64,000 nucleotides of DNA, taken from the NCBI RefSeq assembly GCF_024721175.1, contig NZ_CP099402.1, forward strand, positions 372,001-436,000, given 5' to 3'. The position numbers and the translations under genes were made by a program. Shown here in pieces: positions 44,370-53,420 of this stretch. The DNA comes from Rhizobium sp. Pop5. GTDB lineage: Bacteria; Pseudomonadota; Alphaproteobacteria; Rhizobiales; Rhizobiaceae. The notes under the pieces were generated by a model, which made no database searches, had not been told where the DNA came from, and saw only the letters and a list, made by a program, of their open reading frames with translations. Every line of letters begins with the position of its first letter. The first letter of the stretch is position 1.

Positions 44370-45613
44370 GCAGGCGATCGATCGATGCGGCGCGTCTTCT
44401 CGGGCGCATCAGCGCGCTTGGCGACATCGGCCGCGATGGCGACGGCCGGCTCGTGCGGCTGGCGGCTTCCGATACCGAAAAGCTCGGCCGCGACCAGTTC
44501 GTGGCATGGATCAGGGACGCGGGACTTGAGCTCGCGGTCGATCGCATCGGCAACATCTTCGGCATCTGGAAGCCCGATGACGTCACCGACGGTGCGCCGC
44601 TCCTGCTCGGCTCGCATATCGACACCGTCATCGGCGCCGGCATTTATGACGGCTGCTACGGCACGCTGTCAGGGCTTGAAGTGATCGAGACGCTGAAGAC
44701 GGAAGGGCTGGCGCCGTCCAGGCCGGTCGTCGTGGCCGCCTTCACGAACGAGGAGGGCGTTCGCTATGCACCCGACATGATGGGATCGCTGGTCTATGCG
44801 GGCGGCCTCGATATCGATACGGCGCTTGCCGCTGTCGGCACCGACGGAACCATACTCGGCCGCGAGCTCGAGCGGATCGGCTATGCCGGCGACTACCCGC
44901 CGGGTTTCCTCAAGCCGTACGCCTATGTCGAACTGCATATCGAGCAGGGGCCGATCCTCGAGCGCGAAGGCATCCCCGTCGGTGCCGTCGAAGACCTTCA
45001 GGGCATTTCCTGGCAGCGGGTGACCATCACGGGTGACGCCAACCACGCGGGAACGACACCGATTTCCATGCGCCGCGATGCGGGCCATGCGGCGGCACGG
45101 GTCGTAACCTTCCTGCGCGATCGGGCGAAATCGTCGAACACGCCGACCGTCGCCACTGTGGGCTGCATGAGTTTCGAACCGAACGCGATCAATGTGATCC
45201 CGTCGCGGGCGACCTTCACGGTCGATCTCCGCGATCCGGACGAGGAACGCCTCAGAGAAGAGGAAGCCGCGCTTGCCGATTTCCTCGAAAGCCTGTCGGC
45301 CGAGGAGCATGTCGGGGTATCGGTGGAACGGCTCGCCCGCTTCGAACCCGTGAAATTCGATGAGGGGATCGTGACGCTCATCGAGAGGGCAGCGCGGGAC
45401 CGAGGCCTCGCCTGCCGGCGGATGACCTCAGGCGCCGGCCACGACGCGCAGATGATTGCCAGGATTGCACCCGCGGCGATGATTTTCGTCCCGAGCATCG
45501 GCGGCATCAGCCATAATACGAAGGAATATACCGCCGACGAAGATCTCGTCGCAGGCGCCAACATCCTGCTCGACGTCGTTCGCGAGCTTGCCACGGAAGG
45601 GACACCCGCATGA
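44366..45613 (+). CDS. Zinc-dependent amidohydrolase (N-carbamoyl-amino acid/allantoate type)
   Basis: A 415-residue M20-family amidase. Metal-binding blocks are LLLGSHIDTVIGAGIYDG (His and Asp), FTNEEGVRY (Glu-Glu) and VELHIEQGPILERE (His), with GDANHAGTTPISMRRDA in the dimerisation domain. This is the hydantoinase/carbamoylase subgroup, which hydrolyses N-carbamoyl-L-amino acids, beta-ureidopropionate or allantoate. Its ATG overlaps the ammonia-lyase stop, so the two are co-translated. The natural substrate is unknown; release of an amino acid for the lyase is a reasonable inference. Confidence 0.86.
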   Translation: MSRRSIDAARLLGRISALGDIGRDGDGRLVRLAASDTEKLGRDQFVAWIRDAGLELAVDRIGNIFGIWKPDDVTDGAPLLLGSHIDTVIGAGIYDGCYGTLSGLEVIETLKTEGLAPSRPVVVAAFTNEEGVRYAPDMMGSLVYAGGLDIDTALAAVGTDGTILGRELERIGYAGDYPPGFLKPYAYVELHIEQGPILEREGIPVGAVEDLQGISWQRVTITGDANHAGTTPISMRRDAGHAAARVVTFLRDRAKSSNTPTVATVGCMSFEPNAINVIPSRATFTVDLRDPDEERLREEEAALADFLESLSAEEHVGVSVERLARFEPVKFDEGIVTLIERAARDRGLACRRMTSGAGHDAQMIARIAPAAMIFVPSIGGISHNTKEYTADEDLVAGANILLDVVRELATEGTPA

Positions 45614-46770
45614 GCATCGACAGGAACGCGCTTAACGACGAGATGACGGCCTGGAGACGCGATCTTCACGCTCATCCCGAATTCGGTTTCGAGGAACGGC
45701 GGACATCCGCCTTCGTTGCGGCCAAGCTGCGGGAATTCAGCTTCGACGAGGTCGCCGAAGGCGTCGGCGGCACCGGCGTCGTGGGAACGCTGAAGCGCGG
45801 CAGCGGCAATCGCGCCATTGCCCTGCGTGCGGACATGGATGCGCTGAGGATCACCGAACAGTCGGACCTGCCGTACCGCTCGCAGAACTCCGGCACCATG
45901 CATGCCTGCGGCCACGACGGCCATACCGCGATGCTGCTCGGCGCGGCCAAGATCCTGGCCGAGGAAGGCGGTTTCGACGGCACCGTGCGCTTCATCTTCC
46001 AGCCGGCCGAAGAATGGGGCAAGGGCGCGCTCACGATGATTGCGGACGGGCTCTTCGAGAGATTTCCTTTCGACGAGATCTACGGCATCCACAATATGCC
46101 CGGCCTCGGCGTCGGCAGTTTCCGCACGCGCCCTGGAGCGATCATGTCGGCCGAGGATAATTTCGAGATCATGCTATCAGGCGTCGGCGGCCATGCGGCG
46201 CGCCCGCACTGGGGCAACGAGGTGCTGGTCGCCGCCTGCGCGCTCGTGACCAATCTGCAAACCATCGTCTCCAGGCGGTTGGATCCGGCCGATATCGCCG
46301 TCGTCTCCGTCACCGAACTCATCACCGACGGCACGCGCAATGCGCTTCCCGGCCTTGCCCGCATTCTCGGCGATGCCCGCAGCTTCCATCCCGAGATCAG
46401 CGAGACGATCGAAAAGCAGATGCGCGTCATCGCCGAGGGCACGGCAATGACCTACAACGTCAGGGCCGAGGTTCTCTATACAAGGGAATTCGTGCCGCTG
46501 ATGAACGATCCCGCCTTGACGGAAGAGGCCCTCGCCGTCGCGCATGAACTTTACGGGCCTTCGAACGTCGCCACCGAGAGCAAGCCCATGACCGGGTCTG
46601 AAGATTTTGCGCAGTTCCTTGCGAAGGTGCCGGGCTGCTTCGTCTTCCTCGGCAATGGCGAACACTCGTCGCCGCTCCATAATTCGAGCTATGATTTCAA
46701 CGACGCCTGCCTCCTGCATGGTGCGGACTTCCATGCGGCAATTGCCCGTCGACGTCTCCAGACAGGCTGA
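45610..46770 (+). CDS. M20 peptidase-family amidohydrolase (hippurate hydrolase-like)
   Basis: A 386-residue enzyme with the hippuricase/IAA-amino-acid hydrolase motifs: ALRADMDAL, HACGHDGHTAMLLGAAK (metal-binding Cys/His), FIFQPAEEWGKGA (Glu-Glu) and a C-terminal MTGSEDFAQFL. It probably removes an acyl group from an N-acyl amino acid, with two metal ions. The ATG overlaps the stop of the preceding gene. With its neighbours it forms a catabolic cassette in which the two hydrolases presumably act on N-blocked diamino acids. Confidence 0.87.
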   Translation: MSIDRNALNDEMTAWRRDLHAHPEFGFEERRTSAFVAAKLREFSFDEVAEGVGGTGVVGTLKRGSGNRAIALRADMDALRITEQSDLPYRSQNSGTMHACGHDGHTAMLLGAAKILAEEGGFDGTVRFIFQPAEEWGKGALTMIADGLFERFPFDEIYGIHNMPGLGVGSFRTRPGAIMSAEDNFEIMLSGVGGHAARPHWGNEVLVAACALVTNLQTIVSRRLDPADIAVVSVTELITDGTRNALPGLARILGDARSFHPEISETIEKQMRVIAEGTAMTYNVRAEVLYTREFVPLMNDPALTEEALAVAHELYGPSNVATESKPMTGSEDFAQFLAKVPGCFVFLGNGEHSSPLHNSSYDFNDACLLHGADFHAAIARRRLQTG

Positions 46771-46799
46771 TGCCGGCGCGGGCCGCGTCGGGATGAGTC

Positions 46800-47262
46800 T
46801 TAGGCGGCGTGGCCAAATTTGAGCGAGTATCTGGCGGTGGCGAGATGGACCATGCCGAGGAAGCTGCTGGCCACTTGGTCGTAGCGGGTTGCGATGGCCC
46901 GGTTGATCTTGAGGTGGCCGAACATGCGCTCGATGCGGTTGCACTGTTTGTAGAGCGACCGGTGCCGTAGTGGCCGCTGTCCGCCATAATCCCGGCGAGC
47001 GTCACGGCTACGGTCTCCCAAACCCCGGCCTCGCTCCAACGCCGGAAACGGCGATAGATCGTGTTCCAGCTCCCATATTTGGACGGCACATCGCGCCACG
47101 GAGCACCCCACCGCAGCCGCCAGAGAATGCCTTCGATGATCGAGCGGTTCTGTTCAGGAGGCCTGCCTCGACCACGGTTTCAGGTTCGATAGGCAGCAAG
47201 TCCTCCAAAGCCCGCCACTCTACTTCTGTTAGATCACCCCGACTCAGGACCTTCCTCCGAAA
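46800..47262 (-). pseudogene. IS5-family transposase remnant
   Basis: Pieces of an IS5-type (IS427-like) transposase are recognisable in different frames: LTEVEWRALEDLLPIEPET at the start; RGRGRPPEQNRSIIEGILWRL one frame over; DVPSKYGSWNTIYRRFRRW and WETVAVTLAGIMADSGHYG; then, directly after, RSLYKQCNRIERMFGHLK and FLGMVHLATARYSL, the C-terminal end. One frameshift and an internal deletion have removed most of the catalytic DDE core. It cannot be active. It lies between the M20 hydrolase operon and an alpha/beta hydrolase, and marks an old insertion. Confidence 0.85.
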
Positions 47263-47444
47263 GGCCGGCTTGACTCAACCAGTCCGTGCTATGTCAACTG
47301 CCAAGCGATGAGGAAAGGATGATCGGAACGAAGAGCCTTGCCTTCTCGGGCGGGGATTCCGCGATAGTCAATCGAGTTTCTCGCTGGAACGCCAGCGCCG
47401 GTGAGCGATGACTTTGTTCGCGGCTAATCTAAGGGAACTGAACA

Positions 47445-48263
47445 ATGCCCACGATCACGACTACAGACGGCGTAAACATCTTCTACAAAGACTGGGGATC
47501 AGGTCAGCCGATCGTTTTCAGCCACGGTTGGCCGCTGACAGCGGACGACTGGGACGCCCAGATGACATTCTTCCTTCGTCACGGGTATCGGGTGATCGCT
47601 CACGACCGGCGCGGCCATGGCCGGTCCGACCAGCCCAGCACCGGCAACAACATGGACCGCTGGGTTGCCGACCTCGCGGCCCTGACTGAACACCTCAACC
47701 TGCGCGACGCGATCCATATCGGGCACTCGACAGGTGGCGGTGAGGTGGCTCGCTATGTCGCTCGCCACCAGGAGCGCGTCGCGAAGGCGGTATTGGTCGC
47801 TTCCCTGACGCCGAACATGTACCGGAGCGAGGAAAACCCGTCCGGTCAGCCGCCGGAGTGGTTCGAAGCGATCCGCGCAGGCGTGCTGGGCAACCGGTCG
47901 GAGTTCTACCGTTTCGTCCCTGAGAATCCGTTCTACGGCTACAACCTCGATGGGGCCAAGCCTTCGGAGGCAATCATCGCGAATTGGTGGCGCCAAGGCA
48001 TGGCCGGCGGTGCCCTCGCTCACCACGCGACTGTCGACTCTTGGCTCGAAGATTATACCGAAGACCTCAAGAAGATCACCGTGCCGGTGCTAGTGATGCA
48101 TGGCGAGGCTGATCAAGTCGTCCCGTTCGCAAGTTCCGTGCCGCGTGCGGTCGACCTGCTTAAGAACGGGTCGCTGAAAACTTATCCCGGCTACCCCCAT
48201 GGCATGCTAACCACACATGCGGATGTCCTCAACCCGGACCTGCTCTCGTTCATAAGGTCTTGA
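47445..48263 (+). CDS. Alpha/beta hydrolase, non-heme chloroperoxidase-like
   Basis: A 272-residue alpha/beta-hydrolase with oxyanion region SHGWPLTADDWD, nucleophile elbow GHSTGGGEVARY (Ser), acid residue in VMHGEADQVVPF and catalytic His in YPGYPHGML. The sequence follows the cofactor-free haloperoxidase/esterase group (the Ser-Thr-Gly-Gly-Gly elbow is typical). In vivo such proteins are usually esterases or perhydrolases. It sits alone between the IS remnant and an AraC gene. Confidence 0.86.
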   Translation: MPTITTTDGVNIFYKDWGSGQPIVFSHGWPLTADDWDAQMTFFLRHGYRVIAHDRRGHGRSDQPSTGNNMDRWVADLAALTEHLNLRDAIHIGHSTGGGEVARYVARHQERVAKAVLVASLTPNMYRSEENPSGQPPEWFEAIRAGVLGNRSEFYRFVPENPFYGYNLDGAKPSEAIIANWWRQGMAGGALAHHATVDSWLEDYTEDLKKITVPVLVMHGEADQVVPFASSVPRAVDLLKNGSLKTYPGYPHGMLTTHADVLNPDLLSFIRS

Positions 48264-48525
48264 CGACATCTCTCATCCATCATCGTCTATGGCAAGCTTT
48301 TCGTGTTGTGAATTGAGGAAGGTTTGGGTTTCGGCGTAGTGACGAAGTATCGAACAAGAAGCTCAAACCCTCCTCGAAGATTCGTCGGCCAAGGCACCAT
48401 CGAAGCGGCGGCCTGGTAGCGTTACTCTGACGGAGATCCACTCCGCCGTCGGCCTGCGCCTCGCTCCCTGCCTGCCCTAGGGCGCTTGAATGGCAATCGT
48501 GGCATAAGGAATTTGTCCACGCCGC

Positions 48526-49545
48526 CTAGCGTTTCAATGTCTGTGACGGCAGCTGGCCGAAACGCTTCCTGTACTCTCCGGCAAATCGCCCGAGGTGCGT
48601 AAAACCCCATCTGAGCGCGATGTCGGCGACGGCCTGGTTCGCGTCGGCCTCGCACAGCTCCCGATGGACGGCCAGCATCCTGATGTCATTCAGATATGAC
48701 ATCGGAGTCGTGTTCTTGAATTGCCGGAAACCCTGCTGCAGCGTACGGATACTGACCCCGGCTGCCGCGGCAATATCGTCGAGCGATGGCAGCGCGGCAA
48801 CATGCTCCTGCATGAAGTCGATGGCACGTTTGACATGGCGCGGGGCCGGCGCCGGAGCGGCGCGCGCCAGCTCGTCCGAATAGCGATGCTGACAGGCCTC
48901 CAGAAGCAGGTAGATCGCCGCGTCGCAGAGCGAGCTGACGGCCAGCGGCGAGCGCTGCAGCAGGCTGCCGCGGCTGAGGCCGCTGTGGAGGTTCGAGACG
49001 AGCTGCAGCAAGACAAGCCCAGGACCGGCCGTCAGATCGAAGTGGGGATGAAAGCCGATATCGCCGCTGATCGTCCGCTCGAACATATTTCCGAGGCGCG
49101 TGACCATCTTGGCACGATCGACAAACAGGCAAAGATGGCGGCGGGGGCCGAAAATGCTGCTGCTCCCCGCATGGCTCGACTCCAGGATCAGACCTTTACC
49201 GGGCACCGAGTCTATTGCCTTTCCACCCCCTACGAAGGTCATATTCCCCGCAGTCGGCAGAAATACAGCTATCTTATCGACGACCCCTTCCCGCTGGCAG
49301 CGGATCGCGCCGTCATAGGAACAATCGCCGACGGTTACATCGTCCAGCGAGATGAAATTGCAGTGATACGCAATGCGCGCACGGCCTTCCGCCGTCACCT
49401 TGATCGGAGCTTTCGGCGTCGACAGCGCCTCCGAAAGCTGGTCCGGGTCCGTTCCGCTCCGTACCGTCTCCCGAAACGACATGCTCGCTATGACCCGCTG
49501 TTGGCTCAAGCTGTCGTGGGCATGCCAATCGGAACCAGCGGACAT
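48526..49545 (-). CDS. AraC-family transcriptional regulator
   Basis: A 339-residue regulator of the XylS/AraC type. The first 220 residues form a sensor domain with no clear signature. The C-terminal double helix-turn-helix is at residues about 235-335 (LPSLDDIAAAAGVSIRTLQQGFRQFKNTTPMSYLNDIRM and VADIALRWGFTHLGRFAGEYRKRFGQLPSQTL). This length and the HTH wording are typical of regulators of aromatic degradation (e.g. AndR/XylS-type). No adjacent target is evident; the neighbours are a hydrolase and the dad operon. Confidence 0.85.
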   Translation of the reverse strand: MSAGSDWHAHDSLSQQRVIASMSFRETVRSGTDPDQLSEALSTPKAPIKVTAEGRARIAYHCNFISLDDVTVGDCSYDGAIRCQREGVVDKIAVFLPTAGNMTFVGGGKAIDSVPGKGLILESSHAGSSSIFGPRRHLCLFVDRAKMVTRLGNMFERTISGDIGFHPHFDLTAGPGLVLLQLVSNLHSGLSRGSLLQRSPLAVSSLCDAAIYLLLEACQHRYSDELARAAPAPAPRHVKRAIDFMQEHVAALPSLDDIAAAAGVSIRTLQQGFRQFKNTTPMSYLNDIRMLAVHRELCEADANQAVADIALRWGFTHLGRFAGEYRKRFGQLPSQTLKR

Positions 49546-49627
49546 TCGTAACCTCTGAAAATCATGCTCAAAATTGATAAATGATTTTCACGGTCATTTT
49601 CAATCTCTTTGCGTTGCCTTCACGCCA

Positions 49628-50902
49628 TCATCGATAGCGGCTGACGGCAAGGTCCGTCGCGTCGATCTCGGGCATGCGGCCGCCGACGAGATCGCAGATC
49701 AGCCGCGCCGACCCGGTGCTCATGGTCCAGCCGAGCGTGCCGTGGCCGGTATTGAGGAAGAGGCCGGCGACCTTTGTCGGGCCGATGACCGGCGTCCCGT
49801 CAGGCGTCATCGGGCGCAGGCCGGACCAGAAGGAAGCCTTGGAAACATCGCCGCCCGGGAAGAGGTCGGTGACGGAATGCTCCAGCGTGCTGCGCCGGGC
49901 GAGCCCGAGATCGTTGGTATAACCGGAGATTTCAGCCATGCCGCCGACCCGGATGCGGTCGCCGAGCCGGGTGATCGCGATCTTATAGGTCTCGTCCATG
50001 ACGGTCGATTCCGGCGCGCGGGATGCATCGGTGATCGGGATGGTGAGCGAATAGCCCTTGACCGGATAGACCGGCAGGCTGATGCCGAGGGGTTTCAGCA
50101 GCAGCGGCGAATAGCTGCCGAGCGCGACCACGACTGCATCCGCGCTGATGCGCTCGCGCTCGCGATCGCCATCGCGATGGCGAGCGGTGATAACCCCGCG
50201 CACGCGGCCGGCCTCGACATCAAGCGCCTTGATCGTCGTGCCATAGGCGAAACGGACGCCGAGCGCTTCGGCTTTGGCGGCGAGCGCATTGGTGAACTTG
50301 AAGCAGTCGCCGGTTTCGTCCTTCGGCGTCAGCAGGCCGCCGACGATCTTGTCGCGCACATGCTTCAGCGCCGGTTCGACGCGGATGCAGCCGTCCCTGT
50401 CCAGCACCTCATAGGGAATGCCGTCGGCGGCGAGCGCCTTGACGTCCTTTGCCGAAGCATCGAGCTGCTGCTGCGTGCGGAACAGCTGCAAGGTTCCCTG
50501 CATGCGCTCGTCATAGGCGATGCCGGTTTCCGCACGCAGCTCGGCGAGCGCGATGCGGCTGTAGTCGGCAAGGCGGAGCATCCGGCTCTTGTTGATCGCG
50601 TAGCGCTCGGAGGTGCAGTTCGACAGCATCCTCGTCATCCATGAGAGCATGGCCAGGTCGAATTTCGGACGCAGGATGAGCGGCGCATGTTTCATGAACA
50701 GCCACTTCATGGCCTTCATGGGAATGCCGGGCGCTGCCCAAGGCGAGCAGTAGCCGAAGGAGACTTCGCCGGCATTGGCGAAACTCGTCTCCAGCGCCGG
50801 CCCCGGCTGGCGGTCGACGACCGTGACCTCATGACCGGCCTTTGCAAGCTGATAAGCGGATGTGACGCCGAGGATGCCGGCTCCCAGAACGATGACTTTC
50901 AT
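49628..50902 (-). CDS. dadA: D-amino acid dehydrogenase
   Basis: A 424-residue FAD enzyme. The N-terminal dinucleotide motif [27 protein letters not shown] and the DadA markers [34 protein letters not shown] and [14 protein letters not shown] are present, and the length is standard. DadA oxidatively deaminates D-alanine and other D-amino acids to 2-oxo acids, passing electrons to the respiratory chain. It is the second gene of an operon with alanine racemase, 30 bases downstream, for L-alanine catabolism. Confidence 0.93.
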   Translation of the reverse strand: MKVIVLGAGILGVTSAYQLAKAGHEVTVVDRQPGPALETSFANAGEVSFGYCSPWAAPGIPMKAMKWLFMKHAPLILRPKFDLAMLSWMTRMLSNCTSERYAINKSRMLRLADYSRIALAELRAETGIAYDERMQGTLQLFRTQQQLDASAKDVKALAADGIPYEVLDRDGCIRVEPALKHVRDKIVGGLLTPKDETGDCFKFTNALAAKAEALGVRFAYGTTIKALDVEAGRVRGVITARHRDGDRERERISADAVVVALGSYSPLLLKPLGISLPVYPVKGYSLTIPITDASRAPESTVMDETYKIAITRLGDRIRVGGMAEISGYTNDLGLARRSTLEHSVTDLFPGGDVSKASFWSGLRPMTPDGTPVIGPTKVAGLFLNTGHGTLGWTMSTGSARLICDLVGGRMPEIDATDLAVSRYR

Positions 50903-50932
50903 GATGTTCCCAATAGTGGAGCCGTCGGATGC

Positions 50933-52063
50933 TCAGCGATATTGCCTGTCGTAACGGTCGCCCAGGCCGGTTAAAATTTCGTAGGCGATGGTGTCGGCGT
51001 CGCGCGCGACGTCTTCGAGCGTCTGATGCGGACCAAGCACTTCGACGAGGCTGCCGAAGGTCAGCGCACCTTCCGGCAGGGCCGAAATATCGATGGTGAT
51101 GCTGTCCATCGACACGCGGCCGACGATCGGCAGGCGGATGCCCTTGAAATAGACGGCGCCGCGGTCGCCGAGGCAGCGCGGCAGGCCGTCGGCATAACCG
51201 GCGGCGATGGTGGCAAGACGCATTTCCCGCTGCGCGACATGCGCGGCGCCATAACCGACCTTCGTGCCCGCCGGCACGGTGCGCGTCTGCACGACGGCGA
51301 CATCGAGGCTGACGACAGGCTCCATCGGATTTTCTTCGCCGGCATTCGGAGCGCCGCCATAAAGCGCGATACCGGGCCGGGCCAGCACGCCGTGATAGGC
51401 ATCGCCCAGGAAAACGCCGCCGGAATTGGCAAAGGATATGTCGAAGCCGGGAAATTCATCGGCGACGCGGGACATTTCGGCAAATTGCTCGCCATTCTGC
51501 TCGCTGCCCATGTCGTCGGCCGAAGCCAGATGGCTCATGATGAACAGGATTTCGATGTTGCTGCCGTCGCGAAGGGCTGCGGCCAGCTCCGACCTCTCCT
51601 CCTCGGGAAAGCCGAGCCGCGACATGCCGGTATCGAATTGGAGCACGGCCGGCAGGCAGCGCTTCAGCATCCGTGCCGCAGCCGACCATTGCCGCCACTG
51701 GGCAAACGAATTCAGAACCGGGACGATACTCATTTCGGCGCAGGCGATTTCATTGCCAGGCTGCAGGCCGTTCAGCACGAAGATCTGAGCGTCCTGCGCA
51801 AGGGCCGGGCGAAGCCGCACGGCCTCGACGAACTGGGCGACGAAGAAATGCCGGCAACCCTCGCCGTAAAGCGCTCTCGCCACACGTTCGGCGCCGAGGC
51901 CATAGGCATCGGCTTTGACGACGGCGCCCGTGCGGGCCGGCGTCAGCATCGATACGAGCTTGCGATAGTTGCGGCCGAGTGCGGCAAGGTCGATCGTCAG
52001 ATAGCCCGTGGCTCCCTGGGCCGTGGCAGCGCGTGTGCGGGAAATCAAAATATCGCTATCCAT
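50933..52063 (-). CDS. dadX: Alanine racemase, catabolic
   Basis: A 376-residue PLP enzyme: PLP lysine in AVVKADAYGLGAERVA, catalytic Tyr in GTKVGYGAAHVA, and the substrate loop GRVSMDSITIDIS. It interconverts L- and D-alanine. Its position upstream of dadA and divergent from an Lrp-family gene marks it as the catabolic DadX type. The ATG at 52063 is chosen for its AGGAGGAGC site; a longer start at 52099 is unlikely. Cell-wall D-alanine may normally be supplied by another racemase gene. Confidence 0.92.
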   Translation of the reverse strand: MDSDILISRTRAATAQGATGYLTIDLAALGRNYRKLVSMLTPARTGAVVKADAYGLGAERVARALYGEGCRHFFVAQFVEAVRLRPALAQDAQIFVLNGLQPGNEIACAEMSIVPVLNSFAQWRQWSAAARMLKRCLPAVLQFDTGMSRLGFPEEERSELAAALRDGSNIEILFIMSHLASADDMGSEQNGEQFAEMSRVADEFPGFDISFANSGGVFLGDAYHGVLARPGIALYGGAPNAGEENPMEPVVSLDVAVVQTRTVPAGTKVGYGAAHVAQREMRLATIAAGYADGLPRCLGDRGAVYFKGIRLPIVGRVSMDSITIDISALPEGALTFGSLVEVLGPHQTLEDVARDADTIAYEILTGLGDRYDRQYR

Positions 52064-52147
52064 GTCCGCTCCTCCTGATACCGGGAGCTTATGAAACAAT
52101 CGGCGAAATTGCCTGCCATATATTCATTGATGATTGCATGATTGATC

Positions 52148-52173
52148 AATTTTTCGCATAATCGATAAAAATT
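52148..52173. promoter_or_regulatory. Candidate Lrp/DadR operator
   Basis: AATTTTTCGCATAATCGATAAAAATT is a 26-base imperfect dyad with AATTTTT/AAAAATT ends, in the gap between dadX and the divergent Lrp gene. AT-rich dyads of this size suit Lrp-family dimers. Confidence 0.5.
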
Positions 52174-52187
52174 CGGAATGATCTATC

Positions 52188-52652
52188 ATGGCCGCCCTCG
52201 ACACGATCGACCGCAACATTCTGAGGCTGCTGCGCCTCGATGCCCGCATGAGCAATGCCAAGCTCGCCGGCGAAGTTGGCCTGTCACCATCGGCCTGCCT
52301 CAGGCGCATCAAGATCATGGAAAAATCAGGCGTGATCCGCGGCTATACCGCGCTTGTCGACACCGGCAATGCGGATGCGACGATCGCCGTGATCATCAAC
52401 ATCACTCTCGAACGGCAGACGGAAGATTATCTCGACCGTTTCGAGGCGGCCGTTCGTCGTCATCCCGAAATCCGGGAATGTTTCCTGATGACGGGCGGTT
52501 CGGATTATCTGCTGCGCGTCGAGGTCGCCAATGCCGGCGAATTCGAGCGAATCCACAAGGAAATATTATCGGCTTTGCCCGGCGTCCTCAGGATTCACTC
52601 CAGCTTCTCGATCCGCAACGTCCTGGCGACGCGCACGAGAGGCAAGCGCTGA
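52188..52652 (+). CDS. Lrp/AsnC-family regulator of dad operon
   Basis: A 154-residue regulator with helix-turn-helix at residues about 5-55 (DTIDRNILRLLRLDARMSNAKLAGEVGLSPSACLRRIKIM) and RAM domain (residues about 70-145; FLMTGGSDYLLRVEV). It is divergent from dadX-dadA, the usual place for a DadR/BkdR-like activator responding to alanine. The ATG at 52188 gives the standard length. Confidence 0.87.
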   Translation: MAALDTIDRNILRLLRLDARMSNAKLAGEVGLSPSACLRRIKIMEKSGVIRGYTALVDTGNADATIAVIINITLERQTEDYLDRFEAAVRRHPEIRECFLMTGGSDYLLRVEVANAGEFERIHKEILSALPGVLRIHSSFSIRNVLATRTRGKR

Positions 52653-52737
52653 GCCGGGTTCCCCCGTGCTTCGCATTGCAGCCCTACTCAGAAATTCATC
52701 TTTTCCCATGACCGAGGCATCGGCAAATGCATCCTTA

Positions 52738-53028
52738 TCAGAACCCTGCGTCCCTCTGGTGCCGTACTGCCAGGATCGTCAAAGCGTCTCCATCGATATG
52801 GTAGCGAACCACGTCCCCGCTATCTCCGAAATCGATAAGCCATTCCCGGTATTGCTCGGGCAAATCCTCGACGAGACGTCCCATATACGGATTCATGCCG
52901 AGGGCCCGCACAGATTTAAGGATCGTTTCGCCTGCCCGTTTGGCGGCCGATGGATTTTTCGGCCGCAGGAACTCGCGCAATCGTTCAAGGTCACGGATTG
53001 CAGCCGGGGAGAAGATTACTTGTGGCAT
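52738..53028 (-). CDS. ParE/RelE-superfamily toxin
   Basis: A 96-residue protein with the ParE/RelE fold pattern: VIFSPAAIRDLERLREFLRPKNPSAAKRAGETIL, a central YMGRLVEDLPEQYREWLIDFG, and the C-terminal ILAVRHQRD typical of the family. ParE members inhibit DNA gyrase and RelE members cut mRNA; the sequence looks ParE-like but this is not decisive. Its start lies within the 3' end of the antitoxin gene (13-base overlap), so the two are translated together. Confidence 0.85.
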   Translation of the reverse strand: MPQVIFSPAAIRDLERLREFLRPKNPSAAKRAGETILKSVRALGMNPYMGRLVEDLPEQYREWLIDFGDSGDVVRYHIDGDALTILAVRHQRDAGF

Positions 53029-53294
53029 TCGGGCGCGGGCAGCTCTTCGTCAGTTCCCCATGTCGAAAGCCAATTCTCCACTTGATCACCGGTCACGTGC
53101 AGACCCGTCGCCTGAAATTCGTTCCAGGCATTGAGCGTCTCCTGCCGCAGCGCCTCGCGCTTCTCCTCACGCTCCACATATTGCGCAATGGCTTCCCGCA
53201 TGATCCAGTGAGACGAGCGGCGGCGGACTTCGGCCAATTGCTGGACACGGCCCTTCAGCTCATCATCGAGTTTGAGCGACGTCGGCGATGCCAT
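53016..53294 (-). CDS. Ribbon-helix-helix (CopG-type) antitoxin
   Basis: A 92-residue protein. The ribbon-helix-helix motif covers residues about 3-45 (TSLKLDDELKGRVQQLAEVRRRSSHWIMREAIAQYVE), and a charged C-terminal half would bind the toxin. It precedes and overlaps the ParE-type toxin gene, the canonical type II arrangement, and probably represses its own promoter. GGGGGCTCC before the ATG at 53294 is the ribosome site. Confidence 0.87.
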   Translation of the reverse strand: MASPTSLKLDDELKGRVQQLAEVRRRSSHWIMREAIAQYVEREEKREALRQETLNAWNEFQATGLHVTGDQVENWLSTWGTDEELPAPECHK

Positions 53295-53420
53295 GGAGCC
53301 CCCTTAGTCAAAGGTAATACCGAACGCTAATGTAAGTTCTCCCAACCCGTTTGTCCATGAGGATGTCGCCTGGTCCCACACAGCTCTGACTTCAGGCGCA
53401 GAAGGCCATGATATTTCAAA

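Noticed and set aside
48264..48525. Possible insertion-sequence fragment between hydrolase and AraC genes
   Set aside because: Some inverted-looking words are present but no transposase peptide could be recognised in any frame.
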